The notes: generated by a model not told the origin, from the letters alone. DNA of 64,000 bases from Trifolium pratense (GCF_020283565.1 NC_060060.1:65147257-65211256), one strand, 5' to 3'; shown: positions 1-12,290, numbered from the stretch's first letter. Made by a program: numbers and translations.

Positions 1-1285
1 AAATTGAGGGTATATACTCATCAACCAATGAGAATAAGCTATATGTAAATCCACATGTGCAAATTCAAAAATTTGTTACAAGTTTATTGTAGGTACCATA
101 TGTAAATCCACTCGTTTGGTTTGTTCTTATTGGTTTTTTCTCATGTAAATTCATTCGTTATAAACTAACTTATCAACTATCCGCTATTTTTTATGAAATG
201 CTTAAACAAAACATTAGTGTTAATTTCATTTATACGATAGAGCTAGAAAGAATGAGTATATCTCGTGTCCACAAATCCAAGTTCAGCTGACAGAAATGTC
301 GAAATTATTCGTATCGGACATTGGGTTCGGTGTTCGAATTCCGGTCACTACATTTTTTTTTTTTTGGTGAATCGATCACTACATTTTATATGTGTGACTT
401 TCAATGACTTTTTCATTTTGTTTATTAAAAAATATATATATATATATCTCACGGTTTTAAGTCCATAGACGCGTCGAAAAATTATCCATCAATTTAATTT
501 TGTTGGTCTTAAGTACGACAACAACACAACTGATCTATATATATAATTCCTAGATAGTTCTCCTACTATCCATCTTAACCCTAATCCACATCACCCACTT
601 ACATCCAATTAAATCACACAATAATGCCACATCACTTCCTTATATTATATCATTTTCATCTCTTTTTTTTTGTTTCCACATCACTTCCTTATATTATATC
701 ATTCTCATCTCTATTTTTTTTTTATATTATATCAATCTCATAATAAATAATAAAGAATCATGTTTCTTCAATTATCCAAAAATTGATGTCACAAGATGTT
801 ACAATTTTCTACATTATTATTGAATTATACCTCTCCAATTATCCAAAAATTGATGTCACAAGATGTTACACTTTTCTACATTATTATAACATTTCTTAGT
901 GACAATGAAGATGAACATAGTTGGATTCTCTTTCAACATTTATCCCATTTAAATGTCAACCGTTTTCATAGAAACAACAAAGAGTTTATAATTTAGTCAC
1001 ACAAAAATATACGAAGAGTGTATACATTATTGACTTAATTACATTATAATTTTAGAGAAGAGTGAAGGTTATGCAAAAAGTTAGGTTATGGGATTGAAAT
1101 ATATAATAACCATTATCATTATCATATTTCATTCAATTTTAGTGTGTCGCCTATGCGTTGCACTATTGCATTGGCTGGCGCACCCCACAAAAAAAAAAAT
1201 CATTCAATTTTGATGGTCCGCACTCATTCTCTATACATATAGGTATATATATTGGTTGGAGGAAGTGATAAGTACATCACTTTTA

Positions 1286-1316
<31 letters not shown>

Positions 1317-1388
1317 TTCATTTTATAATACTTATTGTTACAATTTATACGAATAATTTTTCAACATTATAATATAAAATACCACATA
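1..1388. other. AT-rich intergenic DNA with short tandem duplications
   Basis: No gene is supported here. The stretch holds two local tandem duplications: a unit of about 48 bp containing CCACATCACTTCCTTATATT (around 628-735) and a unit of about 70 bp containing CCAAAAATTGATGTCACAAG (around 769-890). There is also an ATT microsatellite at about 1288-1316. A tRNA-like B-box (GTTCGAATTCC, near 332) followed by a T-run hints at a decayed SINE near 265-365, which is weak. The short open frames are AT-rich and unlike any family I know. Confidence 0.5.
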
Positions 1389-1419
1389 ACACCTGTGCAT
1401 CGCACGGGTGTGGGACTAG
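1389..1419 (+). mobile_element. Helitron 3' terminus (hairpin plus CTAG end)
   Basis: A 10-bp stem (ACACCTGTGC pairing with GCACGGGTGT, one G-T wobble, 3-nt loop, 1389-1411) is followed eight bases later by CTAG at 1416-1419 and then a T. This is the layout of a plant Helitron 3' end (hairpin, then CTRR, inserted before T). The 5' end is not certain. A TCTCTATACATATAGG stretch near 1219 resembles Helitron starts and would make a copy of only about 200 bp. The terminus lies 146 bp upstream of the NFS1 start codon. Confidence 0.6.
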
Positions 1420-1565
1420 TTTTATTAAAAAAACAAAAACCTAATTTAATCAAAATCCCTCAAACTTGGGAAACCCTTGTTCCTCATTGCTCATTCTTCT
1501 TCTTCAACCAAAAAAATCCACTCTTTCTCACTTCCAATTTCCCAAATCAAACCTAACTTTCTCAA

Positions 1566-2942
1566 ATGACTTCAAAGTTACTCACTTCAATCCTCCGTAA
1601 CCACCTCACCAAAAAACCCAATCTCCTCCGCCGCCAACCGTTTTCCACAGCGGCGGCAGAAGCCTTATCAGACCCCCCTCAAAACCATGAAGAAACCACC
1701 TCCGGAATCACCATGAAAGGTGTCAAAATCGCCGGCAGACCACTTTACCTCGATGTTCAAGCAACATCACCTGTCGACCCACGTGTCCTCGACGCTATGC
1801 TCCCTTTCTATCTCTCACGGTACGGAAACCCTCACTCTCGTACCCATTTTTACGGTTGGGAATCCGATAACGCCGTCGAACACGCTCGTTCGCAGGTTGC
1901 TTCGTTGATCAATGCTTCCCCTAAAGAAATTGTTTTTACATCTGGTGCTACTGAATCGAATAATATTTCAATTAAGGGTGTTATGCATTTTTATAAGGAG
2001 AAGAAAAAACATGTGATAACTTTGCAAACTGAGCATAAGTGTGTGCTTGATTCGTGTCGGCATCTTCAACAAGAGGGTTTTGATGTTACTTATCTTCCTG
2101 TTGAGAAGGATGGGTTGGTTGATTTGGAGAAGTTGAAATCGGCTATTAGGCCGGATACTGGACTTGTTTCTATTATGGCTGTGAATAATGAGATTGGTGT
2201 TGTTCAACCTATGGAAGAAATTGGGAAAATTTGTAAGGAGTTTAATGTTCCTTTTCATACTGATGCAGCTCAGGCTTTAGGGAAGATTGTTATTGATGTT
2301 GATAAGTGGAATGTGAGTTTGATGTCATTGAGTGGTCATAAGATTTATGCGCCGAAAGGGATTGGAGCGTTGTATCTTAGACGGAGGCCTAGGATTCGTG
2401 TTGAGCCGCAGATGAATGGTGGTGGACAAGAGAGAGGGATCAGGAGTGGGACTTTGCCTACTCCTTTGGTTGTTGGGATGGGTGCTGCTTGTGAGGTTGC
2501 TATGAAGGAGATGGAATATGATGAGAAGAGGATTTCGGCGTTGCAACAGAGGTTACTTAATGGGATTAGAAGTAAGCTTGATGGGGTTGAGGTGAATGGG
2601 AGTATGGAAAGTCGATATGTTGGGAATCTTAATTTGTCGTTTGCTTATGTTGAAGGGGAGAGTTTGCTTATGGGATTGAAGGAGGTTGCTGTTTCTAGTG
2701 GTAGTGCTTGTACTAGTGCTAGTTTAGAGCCTTCTTATGTTTTGAGGGCGTTGGGAGTGGAAGAGGATATGGCTCATACTTCTATTAGGTTTGGTATTGG
2801 GAGGTTCACTACTGAGGAGGAAATTGACAGGGCGATTCATCTCACAGTTCATCAAGTCGAGAAGTTGAGGGAAATGAGTCCACTTTATGAAATGGTGAAG
2901 GAAGGTATCAACATCAAGGATATTCAATGGTCGCAGCACTGA
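1566..2942 (+). CDS. NFS1: Mitochondrial cysteine desulfurase NFS1 (IscS type)
   Basis: The 458-residue product is a complete group I cysteine desulfurase. This PLP enzyme converts cysteine to alanine and passes the sulfur as a persulfide to the ISCU scaffold for mitochondrial Fe-S cluster assembly. Residues 1 to about 50 are rich in Ser, Arg and Leu and poor in acids, as expected of a mitochondrial presequence. The fold starts at [14 protein letters not shown] (61-74). The PLP pocket includes the HTDAAQ motif (231-236), and the Schiff-base lysine is K259 in SGHKIY. The mobile catalytic-loop cysteine is C382 in [10 protein letters not shown]. The C-terminus IQWSQH matches the conserved ISCU-binding tail. 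The ATG is the first in frame and no intron interrupts the frame, as is usual for plant NFS1. The first 350 bases favour C-ending codons more than the rest. A polyadenylation motif AATAAA lies at 3076-3081. No key residue is missing and the gene looks functional. Confidence 0.97.
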   Translation: MTSKLLTSILRNHLTKKPNLLRRQPFSTAAAEALSDPPQNHEETTSGITMKGVKIAGRPLYLDVQATSPVDPRVLDAMLPFYLSRYGNPHSRTHFYGWESDNAVEHARSQVASLINASPKEIVFTSGATESNNISIKGVMHFYKEKKKHVITLQTEHKCVLDSCRHLQQEGFDVTYLPVEKDGLVDLEKLKSAIRPDTGLVSIMAVNNEIGVVQPMEEIGKICKEFNVPFHTDAAQALGKIVIDVDKWNVSLMSLSGHKIYAPKGIGALYLRRRPRIRVEPQMNGGGQERGIRSGTLPTPLVVGMGAACEVAMKEMEYDEKRISALQQRLLNGIRSKLDGVEVNGSMESRYVGNLNLSFAYVEGESLLMGLKEVAVSSGSACTSASLEPSYVLRALGVEEDMAHTSIRFGIGRFTTEEEIDRAIHLTVHQVEKLREMSPLYEMVKEGINIKDIQWSQH

Positions 2943-3456
2943 TTATTGGTCAGTTTTTGGCTGCCTTTTTGAGTTGTTTTGAAATTACCTGTAGTAGTAT
3001 TTTAGGATGAAGCATGCTCATATATGGTTATGTATAATAATAAGTTACCTAAATTAAGTTGTGATGACAGAACTGAATAAAAACTCATGTTAATAACCTA
3101 TTGTCAAGTTTTCTTTTAGTTTGTTTGCTTTGTGCCTTGCTGAATTTGGAAGATGTATTCCCCATTACATATGGTGTATTCTTGTTTTCTCGTTAATTCA
3201 ATTTTTCATTCTGTTCAATTGTTATCTACATATCAGATAAAATAAGTGAACAAATCAGTGAATTATAAATAAATACCCTGCTGTTCGGCTCATTTTAGTC
3301 AATATCTACGAAATGTTTTCTGTATTTTGAAACTCTTCAATGCACCGTGAATTGTTTTCTGTGTGTGAGAGAGTGCAGTTTCTAGAGTTTTTATTTTTCC
3401 TTTCTGTGAGGCATGTATAAAAAATGGTGGCATGTTGATAGTGTAAAAGCTTTTAG
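2943..3456 (+). other. NFS1 3' flank
   Basis: Downstream of the stop codon is T-rich sequence typical of a 3' UTR, with AATAAA at 3076-3081. The rest, to 3456, shows no coding potential that I can support. Confidence 0.5.
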
Positions 3457-5102
3457 GTAATATATTTGTTGTCTATCTTTGGCATAGACCGTAGTTGGTG
3501 GACATTGACAGACAGAAGTTTGAGTGTGTGATGATATAGAATATAGGGGAACTAGAGCAGTAAGAGTGTAAGACTAGTTAGAGCAGTTAGTTAGTTAGTT
3601 AGTTAGAGGAGTATTTTGTATAAATAGGTGGATACAAAGATAGAGAGGAAGCATTTAGTATTGTAAACATTTATAAATAGAGAAGTGACTGTGTTGTAGA
3701 AGGCAAACCCTCGAGGAGATTGTAAGGGCCCATGTACTTCCCTTGTTTCATGTTTTTATTTTCACTTCAACTAATAATCGTAAGAAATACTTTCCTCACC
3801 ATCTTCTTTTACAATTTTTGAAAACAGATAAAGCATTTAGTTTGAAAATGCCAAAACATTGTTTTTCATTATTTTTGAAAATGCATTCTTCCTAGTTTGC
3901 TTTCTACCTTCTCTATATCTCATGTATTCACTACACGAGTCTTTTGACAATTTAAAATGAACATGCATTTTATAAAATGAAAACTTTAGATGTGTTCATA
4001 TTGTAAATGAGACCTAAACATTTAGTAATAGAGCAGTGACTATGTTGTAGAAAGGGGAAACCCTTGGAGGAGAGTATATCTCTCTTCGAAATAGGGATAT
4101 GCAAAAAAACTGGTCCACAAGAACCATTTTACAAAACCCGGTGCACCTATTTAAAAAGCCCAAATTGTTTTTCATATAAACTGGCCCAGTCTCTTTCCAT
4201 TTAAACCACAAATAACCAGTACGCAGATTAAAAACCAATACCCAAAAGACAAAACCTACTGTACTCTCCAAAAGGCACATAATATGCTCTCAGCCGCCAT
4301 CATGTCACTCCCACCTGCGCCAGTGCTTCATCTAATTTGTTCCCTTTCGCGCAGTTTTGTTAAATAGTGGCACTATTGCACAGAGGAATTTGAACAAATC
4401 GTTGTTGTCACACGAGGCACTGTTTAGTACAAAACATTGTGAAATAGCAGCTACAACGGTGCTATAGCACTGTTGCACAGTGGAATTTGAATAAACCGCT
4501 GTTTTCCGCCATCTGGAAATGACAGCATCCCTTTCTTGTCATTTCTCTTTTAGAAGAAATCTGCAGTTGCCGGGAAATTGGAAACAAAGGCAGTGTCATA
4601 GATACTTAGTTCTGAACCGTTGATGGAGTCTGAAAGTAACAGAGAAATCATTGGATTGGAAACCATGTTTTAATCAAAAACTGGTTCTGAACTGGGTCCA
4701 AACCGGTTTGAAGCTGTTTCACACATCGAGTATGGTTTTCTATAATACCGATTCGGTTTATCAAACCTGAACCAAAAAGTTGATTGATTTCTGTGGTTTG
4801 GTTAACCATGCACAGTCCTACCTCCAAGGGTTTCCTCTTCACTGCTCTATTACTAGATGTTTACAACACTAAACGTTTTCTCTCTATCTTTGTATCTTAC
4901 TATTTATACAACATATTCCTCTAACTAACTAACTGCTCTAATTACTTTAATTACTCTTTATTCTACATCCTAACAGAGTGCAGCAAGCGCGGAAGCTAAC
5001 TGGGAATGCTTTGGTGTTATGGGACAGTATGGTATTTTGGAGAATGTTATTCCTTCATCTATGAAGTCTCCAATCAATGATGTTTATGAAGTACAAGAAT
5101 AG
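3457..5102 (+). pseudogene. Exon-like frame split by a transposon (unknown protein)
   Basis: An open frame from 3457 to 3526 (read as ..IDRSWWTLTDRSLS) stops at the inserted element 3527-4975. After the element and one copy of its 5-bp TSD (GAGTG) are removed, the frame continues without a shift from 4981 to a TAG at 5100-5102 (..ANWECFGVMGQYGI.. ending NDVYEVQE). That gives about 64 codons of balanced composition, more protein-like than neighbouring frames. A possible splice acceptor (TTTTAG) sits just before 3457. I do not recognise the family. It could be the last exon of a gene whose other exons are lost, or chance. It is listed as a broken exon because continuity across an exact TSD is unlikely to be accidental, although one in three insertions would preserve frame. 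Confidence 0.35.
3527..4975. mobile_element. Inverted-repeat element with TG...CA ends and 5-bp TSD
   Basis: The element is bounded by GAGTG at 3522-3526 and 4976-4980. It begins TGTGATGATATAGAATA and ends CATCCTAACA. The left arm (3527 to about 3713) and the right arm (about 4822-4975, inverted) share the series GAGCAGTTAGTTAGTTAG, TATAAATAG, ATACAAAGATAGAGAG and AAACCCT. A third, direct fragment of the same arm lies at about 4015-4077. TG...CA ends, a TATAAATAG box and a 5-bp TSD are LTR features, yet the arms face each other. The centre (about 4092-4822) resembles a separate hAT-like insert, starting TAGGGATATGCA and ending TGCACAGTCCTA, but I found no matching 8-bp TSD for it. No coding region is present. 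Confidence 0.6.
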
Positions 5103-5734
5103 CATTGGGCTTTTGTTTGTTGAGGAGGATTAAAAAAATGGTGCAAGTGGGAGCTTGAGTGATTTGGTGAAAATAGTGCAAGTGAATCTGAGGCCAAAAT
5201 TTTCTGTTCTCTGTTACTCTCTAGTGTATTTTAAATTAATGAAACAACTTAAAGCAGCTTGTGAACACATGTCGCCATTTTCTAGTAGGAATGAAATCAA
5301 ATAAAAACAGAATTTGTATTAACAAAGTGAATGTGAAAGATAAATCAAAGCAGTCTGACATTACCATTCATTTCTTGTTCTTGCTTCTTTACATTGTCAA
5401 TCTGGTTATGATTATTCTGTGTTTTTGTATATTATAAAGATGAATGGCCAAATGGATTGTTAGTGGTTTATAGGTAAAACTACTTAGAATTCTCTCCTTT
5501 TGGAATTCCTTGACTACTTAGGAAAAAACAATTTAAATCCAGGAAGCTTGTTTAAGTGTAGTCCCCTTTCCACATGGAAACGCCAATGCACGATCAATAA
5601 TTCCAAAGTAATCATGCTTCTTTTGTATTGGCATGCATTGCCTATGCTTATGTGTCTTATTGCATGCAAACCCTTGTAGAGTCTCTTAGTAAATGCATCA
5701 TTCTCCCGTAATAAATTGCAGGAAGTTAAGCCGG
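5103..5734. other. Intergenic, no feature seen
   Basis: Low-complexity AT-rich sequence. I see no gene, RNA or transposon end here. The first 150 bases could be the 3' flank of the broken exon that ends at 5102. Confidence 0.4.
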
Positions 5735-6150
5735 GTAGACCTTACAAGAAGGTTTTAGGTGTTATATGTGATACGAAAGTACCGCTCAAGTTAACGAGAA
5801 AATTTTATTGGACAACTTTAAGACTGGTGTTGTATAGTATGGGATAGTGTTGGGATGTAAAAAATCAACGCGAAAATAAATTAAGCGTAGCAAAGATGAA
5901 GATGTTGTGTTGGTGTGTTGTAAAACTAGACGAGATTGGATTAGAAATGACAATATTAGAGTTGGCGTAGCACTTATAGTAGAAAAGATGTGTGGTAATG
6001 AGAGTAGAATGGATGGAGGATAGTCAAATCGCTAGTGGTAGAGGAAGATCCAGAAAAAACTATACGAGAAACTATTAAGAAATATCTAGAAATTAATGTG
6101 GTATACGATTGAACATTATGACGTTTGATCCATGTACGGTTGTTGTTTGA
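5735..6150 (+). pseudogene. RTE-type LINE reverse transcriptase C-terminal remnant
   Basis: Conceptual translation with several stops and frame changes matches the C-terminal part of plant RTE-clade LINE polymerases: KFYWTTLR, then an ENKLSVAKMKML-like stretch, a motif like RNDTIRERVGVA (degraded), WMEDSQIASGRGRSRK, then KNYTRN and a final VVYD-TL-LIHV segment. In intact relatives these pieces form one frame: KFYRT..YG, ECWA, MRMLRWMCG, RGRPKKT and LDRTLW..IHVADPT. The 3' end near 6150 has no clear poly-A. The remnant is non-functional and old. Confidence 0.7.
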
Positions 6151-6344
6151 GTCCAATTTCACAATTAGCTATGAGGATAAGGTTTCAAAAGTGCTTTAGA
6201 ATCAATGTGTCTGATGGATATTGAAGTTAGATCTTCCTGTACTAATTTTTACCGGTGCTATACCTCCTAGTCTTATTGAGTTGTGCTGCCCTTATTATAG
6301 TTTAGTGCTTCAAACTCTGAGCTCAAACCATATAAAATCAAAAT

Positions 6345-6568
6345 AAAATGTGAACGAGGCTACATTAGAGCGTTTAGATGAGATGACACGAGTCTTTTCT
6401 AACTTAACTAAGGTTTTGGGTTCGATCCCTAGCTTGGGCATGCGGCAACGTTAAAACTCTTAGGGAGAGTTTGCCGCCCATTTTGGGTCCCACTAGGCTC
6501 GAGAGATTAGTCTCTGCAGTTGCACGCATATGATACTTGATTTACGTCCAAAAAATGTGAACAAGGCT
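6345..6568 (+). mobile_element. tRNA-derived SINE with 17-bp TSD
   Basis: The body is 6362-6551. Near-identical 17-bp direct repeats flank it (AAAATGTGAACGAGGCT at 6345-6361 and AAAATGTGAACAAGGCT at 6552-6568, one mismatch). The head contains a pol III B-box-like GGGTTCGATCCC at about 6418. The body contains TTAGTCTCTGCAGTTGCA, and the tail ends in a short A-run. Two relatives lie at 13800-13940 and 19437-19560. Confidence 0.8.
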
Positions 6569-9500
6569 GGATAATGGATATCTAGGGCAAACTTAGGCAC
6601 ATTAAAAAATGTACAAAGAAATATCAGAGTTGGCCAACATGGTTCTGTTAAGATTTATAGAAGACTTTGAAGATTGTAAATAAAATAAATAATGGAATAA
6701 CTTGGGATAGTAAATGATATCTGTCTACAAGAGTTTCAGTGTGATTGGAGATCACAGCCCTGATTCATTGAGTTAGTCTTTTGTAAATGTCTACAATAAA
6801 TTCATAATGGATTCAGGCCTTTTCTGAGCTTCCCTATGGTGGATGAAGTTACATCATACCCCTGCTGTAGTTTCTTTAAGTAAATGAAATAGGCCACTTT
6901 TCATCCCTTTATACTTCTAAAAAATAACACATTTTTGGAAGTACACTTTCGAACGGCACAAAGTATGTGTTCTATGGATATTATATCCGAAATCAGGATT
7001 GAGATCTCCTGTCATAGATTATCACGTAGTTTAACGAAGTACTTAGTCTCACTTGTTGATTTGGGATCGGACGGTCTTAATTGAACATCATTTTCAACAC
7101 ATTAACACAATCTCTACCATTTGATTGGGATTGGACCACAGAGAATAGTAACTGCGCTAACGCAGTTATTGCACCAAATCCGATTCCTCGAAATCATATT
7201 GAGGGTGAGAAAAGTGTCTCCTTTGAATTATAAAGCCCAAGTTGTATTTGGTAAAGGGTTTATTTGGATGATCATAGGCTAAGTGTGTTATAGTAAATCT
7301 GCAGAGTGAGAATAATGCCTGAAGATATAGTGTCTCGATGCTATTAGCATAATCACAATGCGCGATTTTGACAAAAGTTACATTTTGAACCTTCAACAAA
7401 ATCACGGTGTTACTCTGATTTAGCCAAACTTACCGTCTATCTAAATGTACATACAGTATTGCTATTTGGTGGTGAAAACGTGCACAAACAAATATGTTAT
7501 AAAACCATTTGCTTTATAACTTAGTGGAGGTTCAGTAGTGCCATCAGCATCTGATAGGAACTTGAGTATGAGTGCTGTGTAGTTCAGACAGAGCCCACCA
7601 CAGAGGGATGGGGCAATTTCAAAACCATGTTACTGATATATACAGCACACAAAAAGTTTATGGGAATTGGAATCACAGTTCCCTTTCTTCCACAGTTCCT
7701 TTTCTTCATGTGGTCCCTAATAAAGCTTTTCAGTTCTGTTCTGTGTCTATCTTGACCTTTGCACCAAAACATTCTCTTTTATCAAATGATTCAAATCTAG
7801 TTTATCTCTTAAGATAGATATGGTGTTCGTGTGGTTCATTGTTTCATACCTCACGTGACTGCTAGTGCTAGCTACAATGTACATTCTTCTTCCCCTTGAT
7901 ATTAACTTCTCTAAGATTGTTTAGATCAATGCATATTCACTTTTAATCTTAAGGTTCTGTTGTTTCTGTTATCTTTTTGAGTTAATTATTTGTTCTTTCT
8001 GCATCCACTTTAATAATGATTTTGTCATCATAAAACTGTTCAAATACCATACAATAGGTGTCATAGAATTAGCTTTATTTTAACCTTATGTTGTGTCTTA
8101 AACAAGATAAATTTATGGTGATACTTTGATGATCTATGTACATTTGTTTCTAGTTTGCTTCACGACAAATGGATTTTTGAAAAGGCAATACTGTTGCAAC
8201 TTACATTTATATAAAAAGATGCCTGTGTGCAAATCAATCAGTCCTGAAATCAATTGACATTACTAAACCATTATTGTACTGATGATGGATATTCAATAAA
8301 GAACATGTAGGAGTATAGTATGGTCCCAAAAAAACATTGATCTATAATGGACCAACCTTCATTGATATATTCAAAATGATATCCATTTAATTTTCTAATA
8401 TACTCCACACGAGCGCGCGCACACACGGGGATTTGTTAGAATACATTCGTTGGTATTTATGAAGGTGTGTTTTAACTAGCAACATACTTTTAAGGTGTAT
8501 TTAACCATATTTTAGTTGTAATTTGCTAAAACACACCTTCGGCGGGTGTATACTATAGCAAATCTCAGACACACACGATGACCAATTCTATAGGATATAT
8601 GTTGACATGTCTAAATGTCTTGCATTATGCTATCAATAAATTTCATCACTCAAATCAAATATGATGAGATTTATTGATCCAATGGTGAAAAACAAACTCG
8701 TACATGATGCAAGTCTATTTCATTTATGTGTTTTAGATAACTTATCAGTGAGTGAACCTAGTTATCCCGATCGACAATTTCTTGATATATCGAGCTTTGG
8801 GAATGACCAATCAATTTGAAGTACTCGAGTTTGAATCCATGTTGACACAATTCATTTTTCAGGTTTTATTTATCTTTTAGTCGAACTCTAAAAATTAGGA
8901 TTCATTTCCCCTTTAAATTGAAGGATTAACACAAAATGTTTCTAATTTCTCTAGATACTAAAATTAAACTTCTAATCACATACTTTAAAGTTCCTACCAT
9001 TGACCAATTTATTTGTCAATAACTGAGATTCATTTAAGGGATTGACCTCTTTTCCCGCACTTTAAATCATACTATACTCACACCTCATAATAAATTATTG
9101 ATCATCTACCAACTTTGTCACAAGTTTTCTTTTCTTTTTTTTTTTTTTTTTTTAATTTGAGAAAAGAATTCAAGGAATATATGATGAGTATAGAAGTCTA
9201 TGACTATGTTCTCTTCCATCGTTTCAAACTCCTAAAATGAAGAAGGTAAATCCTGTAAAACTCCCCCGCAGATTTTGCTATACTCAAAACAGCTCCTGCC
9301 TTCTTAACTATTGAATGGAAAGTGTGTTGCATCAATTTGACTCCTATGGTCTTGTCATGTTGAATACAAATCACAAAACTTCAGTTTTCTTCATTTAAAC
9401 AGTAGTAGTTCACTTCAAATTCAATAGCATGATTTTGGCAAAAAATGTGAAGGCAATTTTCTAGTGGCAATGAAATAAGTTTAGCCATGCGCATGCCATT

Positions 9501-10384
9501 GATATCAATTATCATATCATCCACCAGTTCCCTTCAGTGACTAGTTATCAGTGCCAATTTCCATTTGACTACACAATGTATATAGTGTGATATTCTGGCG
9601 TGTAGCTCACAGTATAGAGAGTCAAACAGTCATTGCCATTCATAACTAATCATTTTTTTTTCAACCCTCAAAAGTTGTAACTCAAATGTGACCTTCAACA
9701 TTGTGTTAGTATTTTATTTGGTCTACAATACCAAGAGTATCACAACATGTGTAAATCCAAACACATAGCAACTTTTCTACGGACACAATTTCAAATTAAT
9801 TATATTTAAGGGCGCACACATAAATAAATAAAAATTAAATCATAAGTTCAGTCAGAACATTTGATATCAATAATCCTTTTATATTTTTTAGATTCGGTAT
9901 GCGTGGCCAAATATTTAGTTTGTGCTTTGTCTATCTAAGTACCGGTGCGCTCCCAAACACATTATAAAACTTTTTAAGTTGTTATTTATGGAAATGGATT
10001 AGGAGCTAGTCAAGGTGTAGTCACTGAATCATAGCCGTTTGATTAAAATTTGACCGCTCAAATTTAAATGCAACTTTAATTTTTTAAAACATAAAATTCT
10101 GATCTTAGATCTAAACTATCCGATCTTGATTAAATAGCAATGATTATACTTAATGCATATAGTTACGGGTGCTGACTGCACCTAATCCAGGTCCGTTATT
10201 TATCGCTATTCATGTAAAAAGTAGTTATTCCTTAAAAAAAAATGTCAAAAGTAGTTATAGATATTCACAAAAAATACTATTTTTTCTTATCTTATTAGTA
10301 CTTGCTAAATTTAGTCTAATATATGAAGCCAAATCGGATATGATTGATAGACTAACGGGAGTGGCGATAGGTCTAAATTTTCTT
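6569..10384. other. Long intergenic stretch with MITE remnants
   Basis: No convincing gene was found. Around 7030-7170 is a decayed MITE-like palindromic segment ending in the hairpin AACTGCGCTAACGCAGTT (7150-7167). Similar sequence occurs at 10010-10170 and 18450-18620. The frames at 7166-7405 and 7572-7817 have no recognisable domain. A 20-base T-run lies near 9136-9153. A purine/CA-rich GCGCGCGCACACAC patch lies near 8412. Confidence 0.45.
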
Positions 10385-10804
10385 GGCTTAAATGCAATTT
10401 TATCGTTCTTATTTTGAATAAATCGGAATTTTACCTCCTTATTTCACTAAAACGGTAATTAATCTCTCTCTGTAACTACAAATTTAGTGGAGTTTGATTA
10501 TGTGGAAATTTAACTCAATTACGGTCATTTTGGTATCAATTTGGTGGATTATTGATCAAAATTGAGTTACCAAAATTGAGATACCAGTTTGCTTCTGAGC
10601 CTCAACTTCAAAGCTTTGCACAGAACTAAATTTTGATCAATAATTCACCAAACTGGTACCAAAATTATCGTAATCGAGTTAGCTTTCCACAAAATCAAAC
10701 TCCATTAAATTTGAAGTTACAGAGAGAAATTAATTACTATTTTAGTGAAATAAAGGGTAGAATTTTGATTTATTCAAAATAGGGGATAAAACTGCATTTA
10801 AGCC
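10385..10804. mobile_element. Foldback MITE, 420 bp, arms about 200 bp
   Basis: Nearly the whole segment is an inverted repeat. It starts GGCTTAAATGCAATTTTATC and its other end, reverse-complemented, starts GGCTTAAATGCAGTTTTATC. The arms share TATTTTGAATAAATC, TTTAGTGAAATAA and TGATCAATAAT motifs, with a short centre near 10590-10610. The terminal motif GGCTTAAATG is shared with the Mutator-like MITE at 35139-35867, which has a clean 9-bp TSD. No clear TSD is visible here, so the class is inferred from the ends. Confidence 0.7.
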
Positions 10805-12290
10805 TTTTAGTTCATACTAAGTGATAAGTGATTATGCTTTTGTTGTAAAATATTTTTAGTGGAGATTGATATTTTAGGGGTAGGGTATGGGATGGGACAA
10901 AGCATATGAAACATCTAATTGAAGCAACTTAATACTCCCTCATGCCTCAGGACAAATAGAAGAGAATCAATCTCTTTTCATATTTTGGAGTGATACCAAT
11001 ACAATAAAATATTTAAAAACTAGAATATTCAGAGGCTAGCATAGCATTTCAAGATTATTTGTTGTTTCCTCTGGATTTCATGTTGCAGGCTTTTGCTCTC
11101 TAGCTAAATACTACTTGTTAACAGTATGTCTCAATCAAAAAATTCTAAAAAGATTATTCTTAGGTGAAATCCTTTTCAACAAATAATGTAATCTTCAATT
11201 ATACACTTCTACTGTCATTTGAGCAGTTTTTTTTTTAATGAATTTGGATTCCTTTGTAGTCTGATCATGTATTTACGCATTCGACACATTAATGATCGTT
11301 CGGTTGTGATCAAAATCGGGCAATCCAAAAAGTATTGGCAATTTAAATTTAGTGATTCAAAATGTCAAGCGTAAATTTGGACTCTCCAATATTCGATCGA
11401 ACAATCACCAATACTCCAAAGGTGGAGTTCTAATTGCAAGGGAGCTAAGTTCGTTTCTTAATAGGTTAGCGTGGGAAATAAATTCCCTACAAATAAATAG
11501 TGACTGCAAGAAAATCTCAATTATCTAATCAAATTTTTTATTGACCGAATTTTAAATTTCGAGTGTTCGATTTCAATCAAATGACCTTGAACACACTAAG
11601 AGTGTGACTCTCCGATTGAATCGATTTCGCATTAGCATTATGTATGATTTTTTTAACGACAATGCTGAATGCAGCGAAAAATATTTTCACGTATACTTTC
11701 ACGACATGAAGTGGAAACTAGTTATTGGCTAATTATCACAAATACGCCCCATGATTTCCGTCAAAGACAAAGGGGAAAGCAGTTTAGAAAATTTAGCATG
11801 CTCATAACGTACTTCACGATGTGTTTCGTGAATGAAAATTTCGCTGAATATAGCACTACTCTTTTTTAGTCACGTAGATATATCATAAAAGAAATTGAAA
11901 AAAAGAAAAGTTTCAGATACAGGGACCCCAAGAAATTTTAATGACAAAAGGTAACACACTTGTTTTATTTTTTTAAGCTGGCAGAATCTGTTTAGAGCAA
12001 CAAAAGAACTAACTCAACTACCAAACTGCAAGTTACATGTTGGTCAATAATGATTAGCCGCCGCAATTCATACAACTAAATATATTTGACATTTTACTTA
12101 TATTTAAGATCAGATAAGGTGTAGAAATTTTATGTGGTTACTCAAACAAAGGACATTGATAGCTAGGTAAAAACTAAAAATAGAAAAACACTTAAAAAAA
12201 GAAAGATACTATATTGATATACAGAGTTAACAAATTGATTAACATCCTCTTAATTATATAAATGAACTACATTAAGGAACAAATTTGAAA
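10805..12290. other. Intergenic, no feature seen
   Basis: This AT-rich DNA lies downstream of the EPFL gene. Short frames (for example 11669-11869) have no family features. No transposon ends with matching TSDs were found. Confidence 0.4.

Noticed and set aside
4092..4822. Separate hAT element within the inverted-repeat element
   Set aside because: The ends look hAT-like (TAGGGATATGCA / TGCACAGTCCTA) but the flanking 8-bp sequences do not match, so it was not listed as its own feature.
7166..7817. Frames at 7166-7405 (-) and 7572-7817 (+)
   Set aside because: No recognisable domains; part of the first recurs in similar non-coding sequence near 17460-17540.
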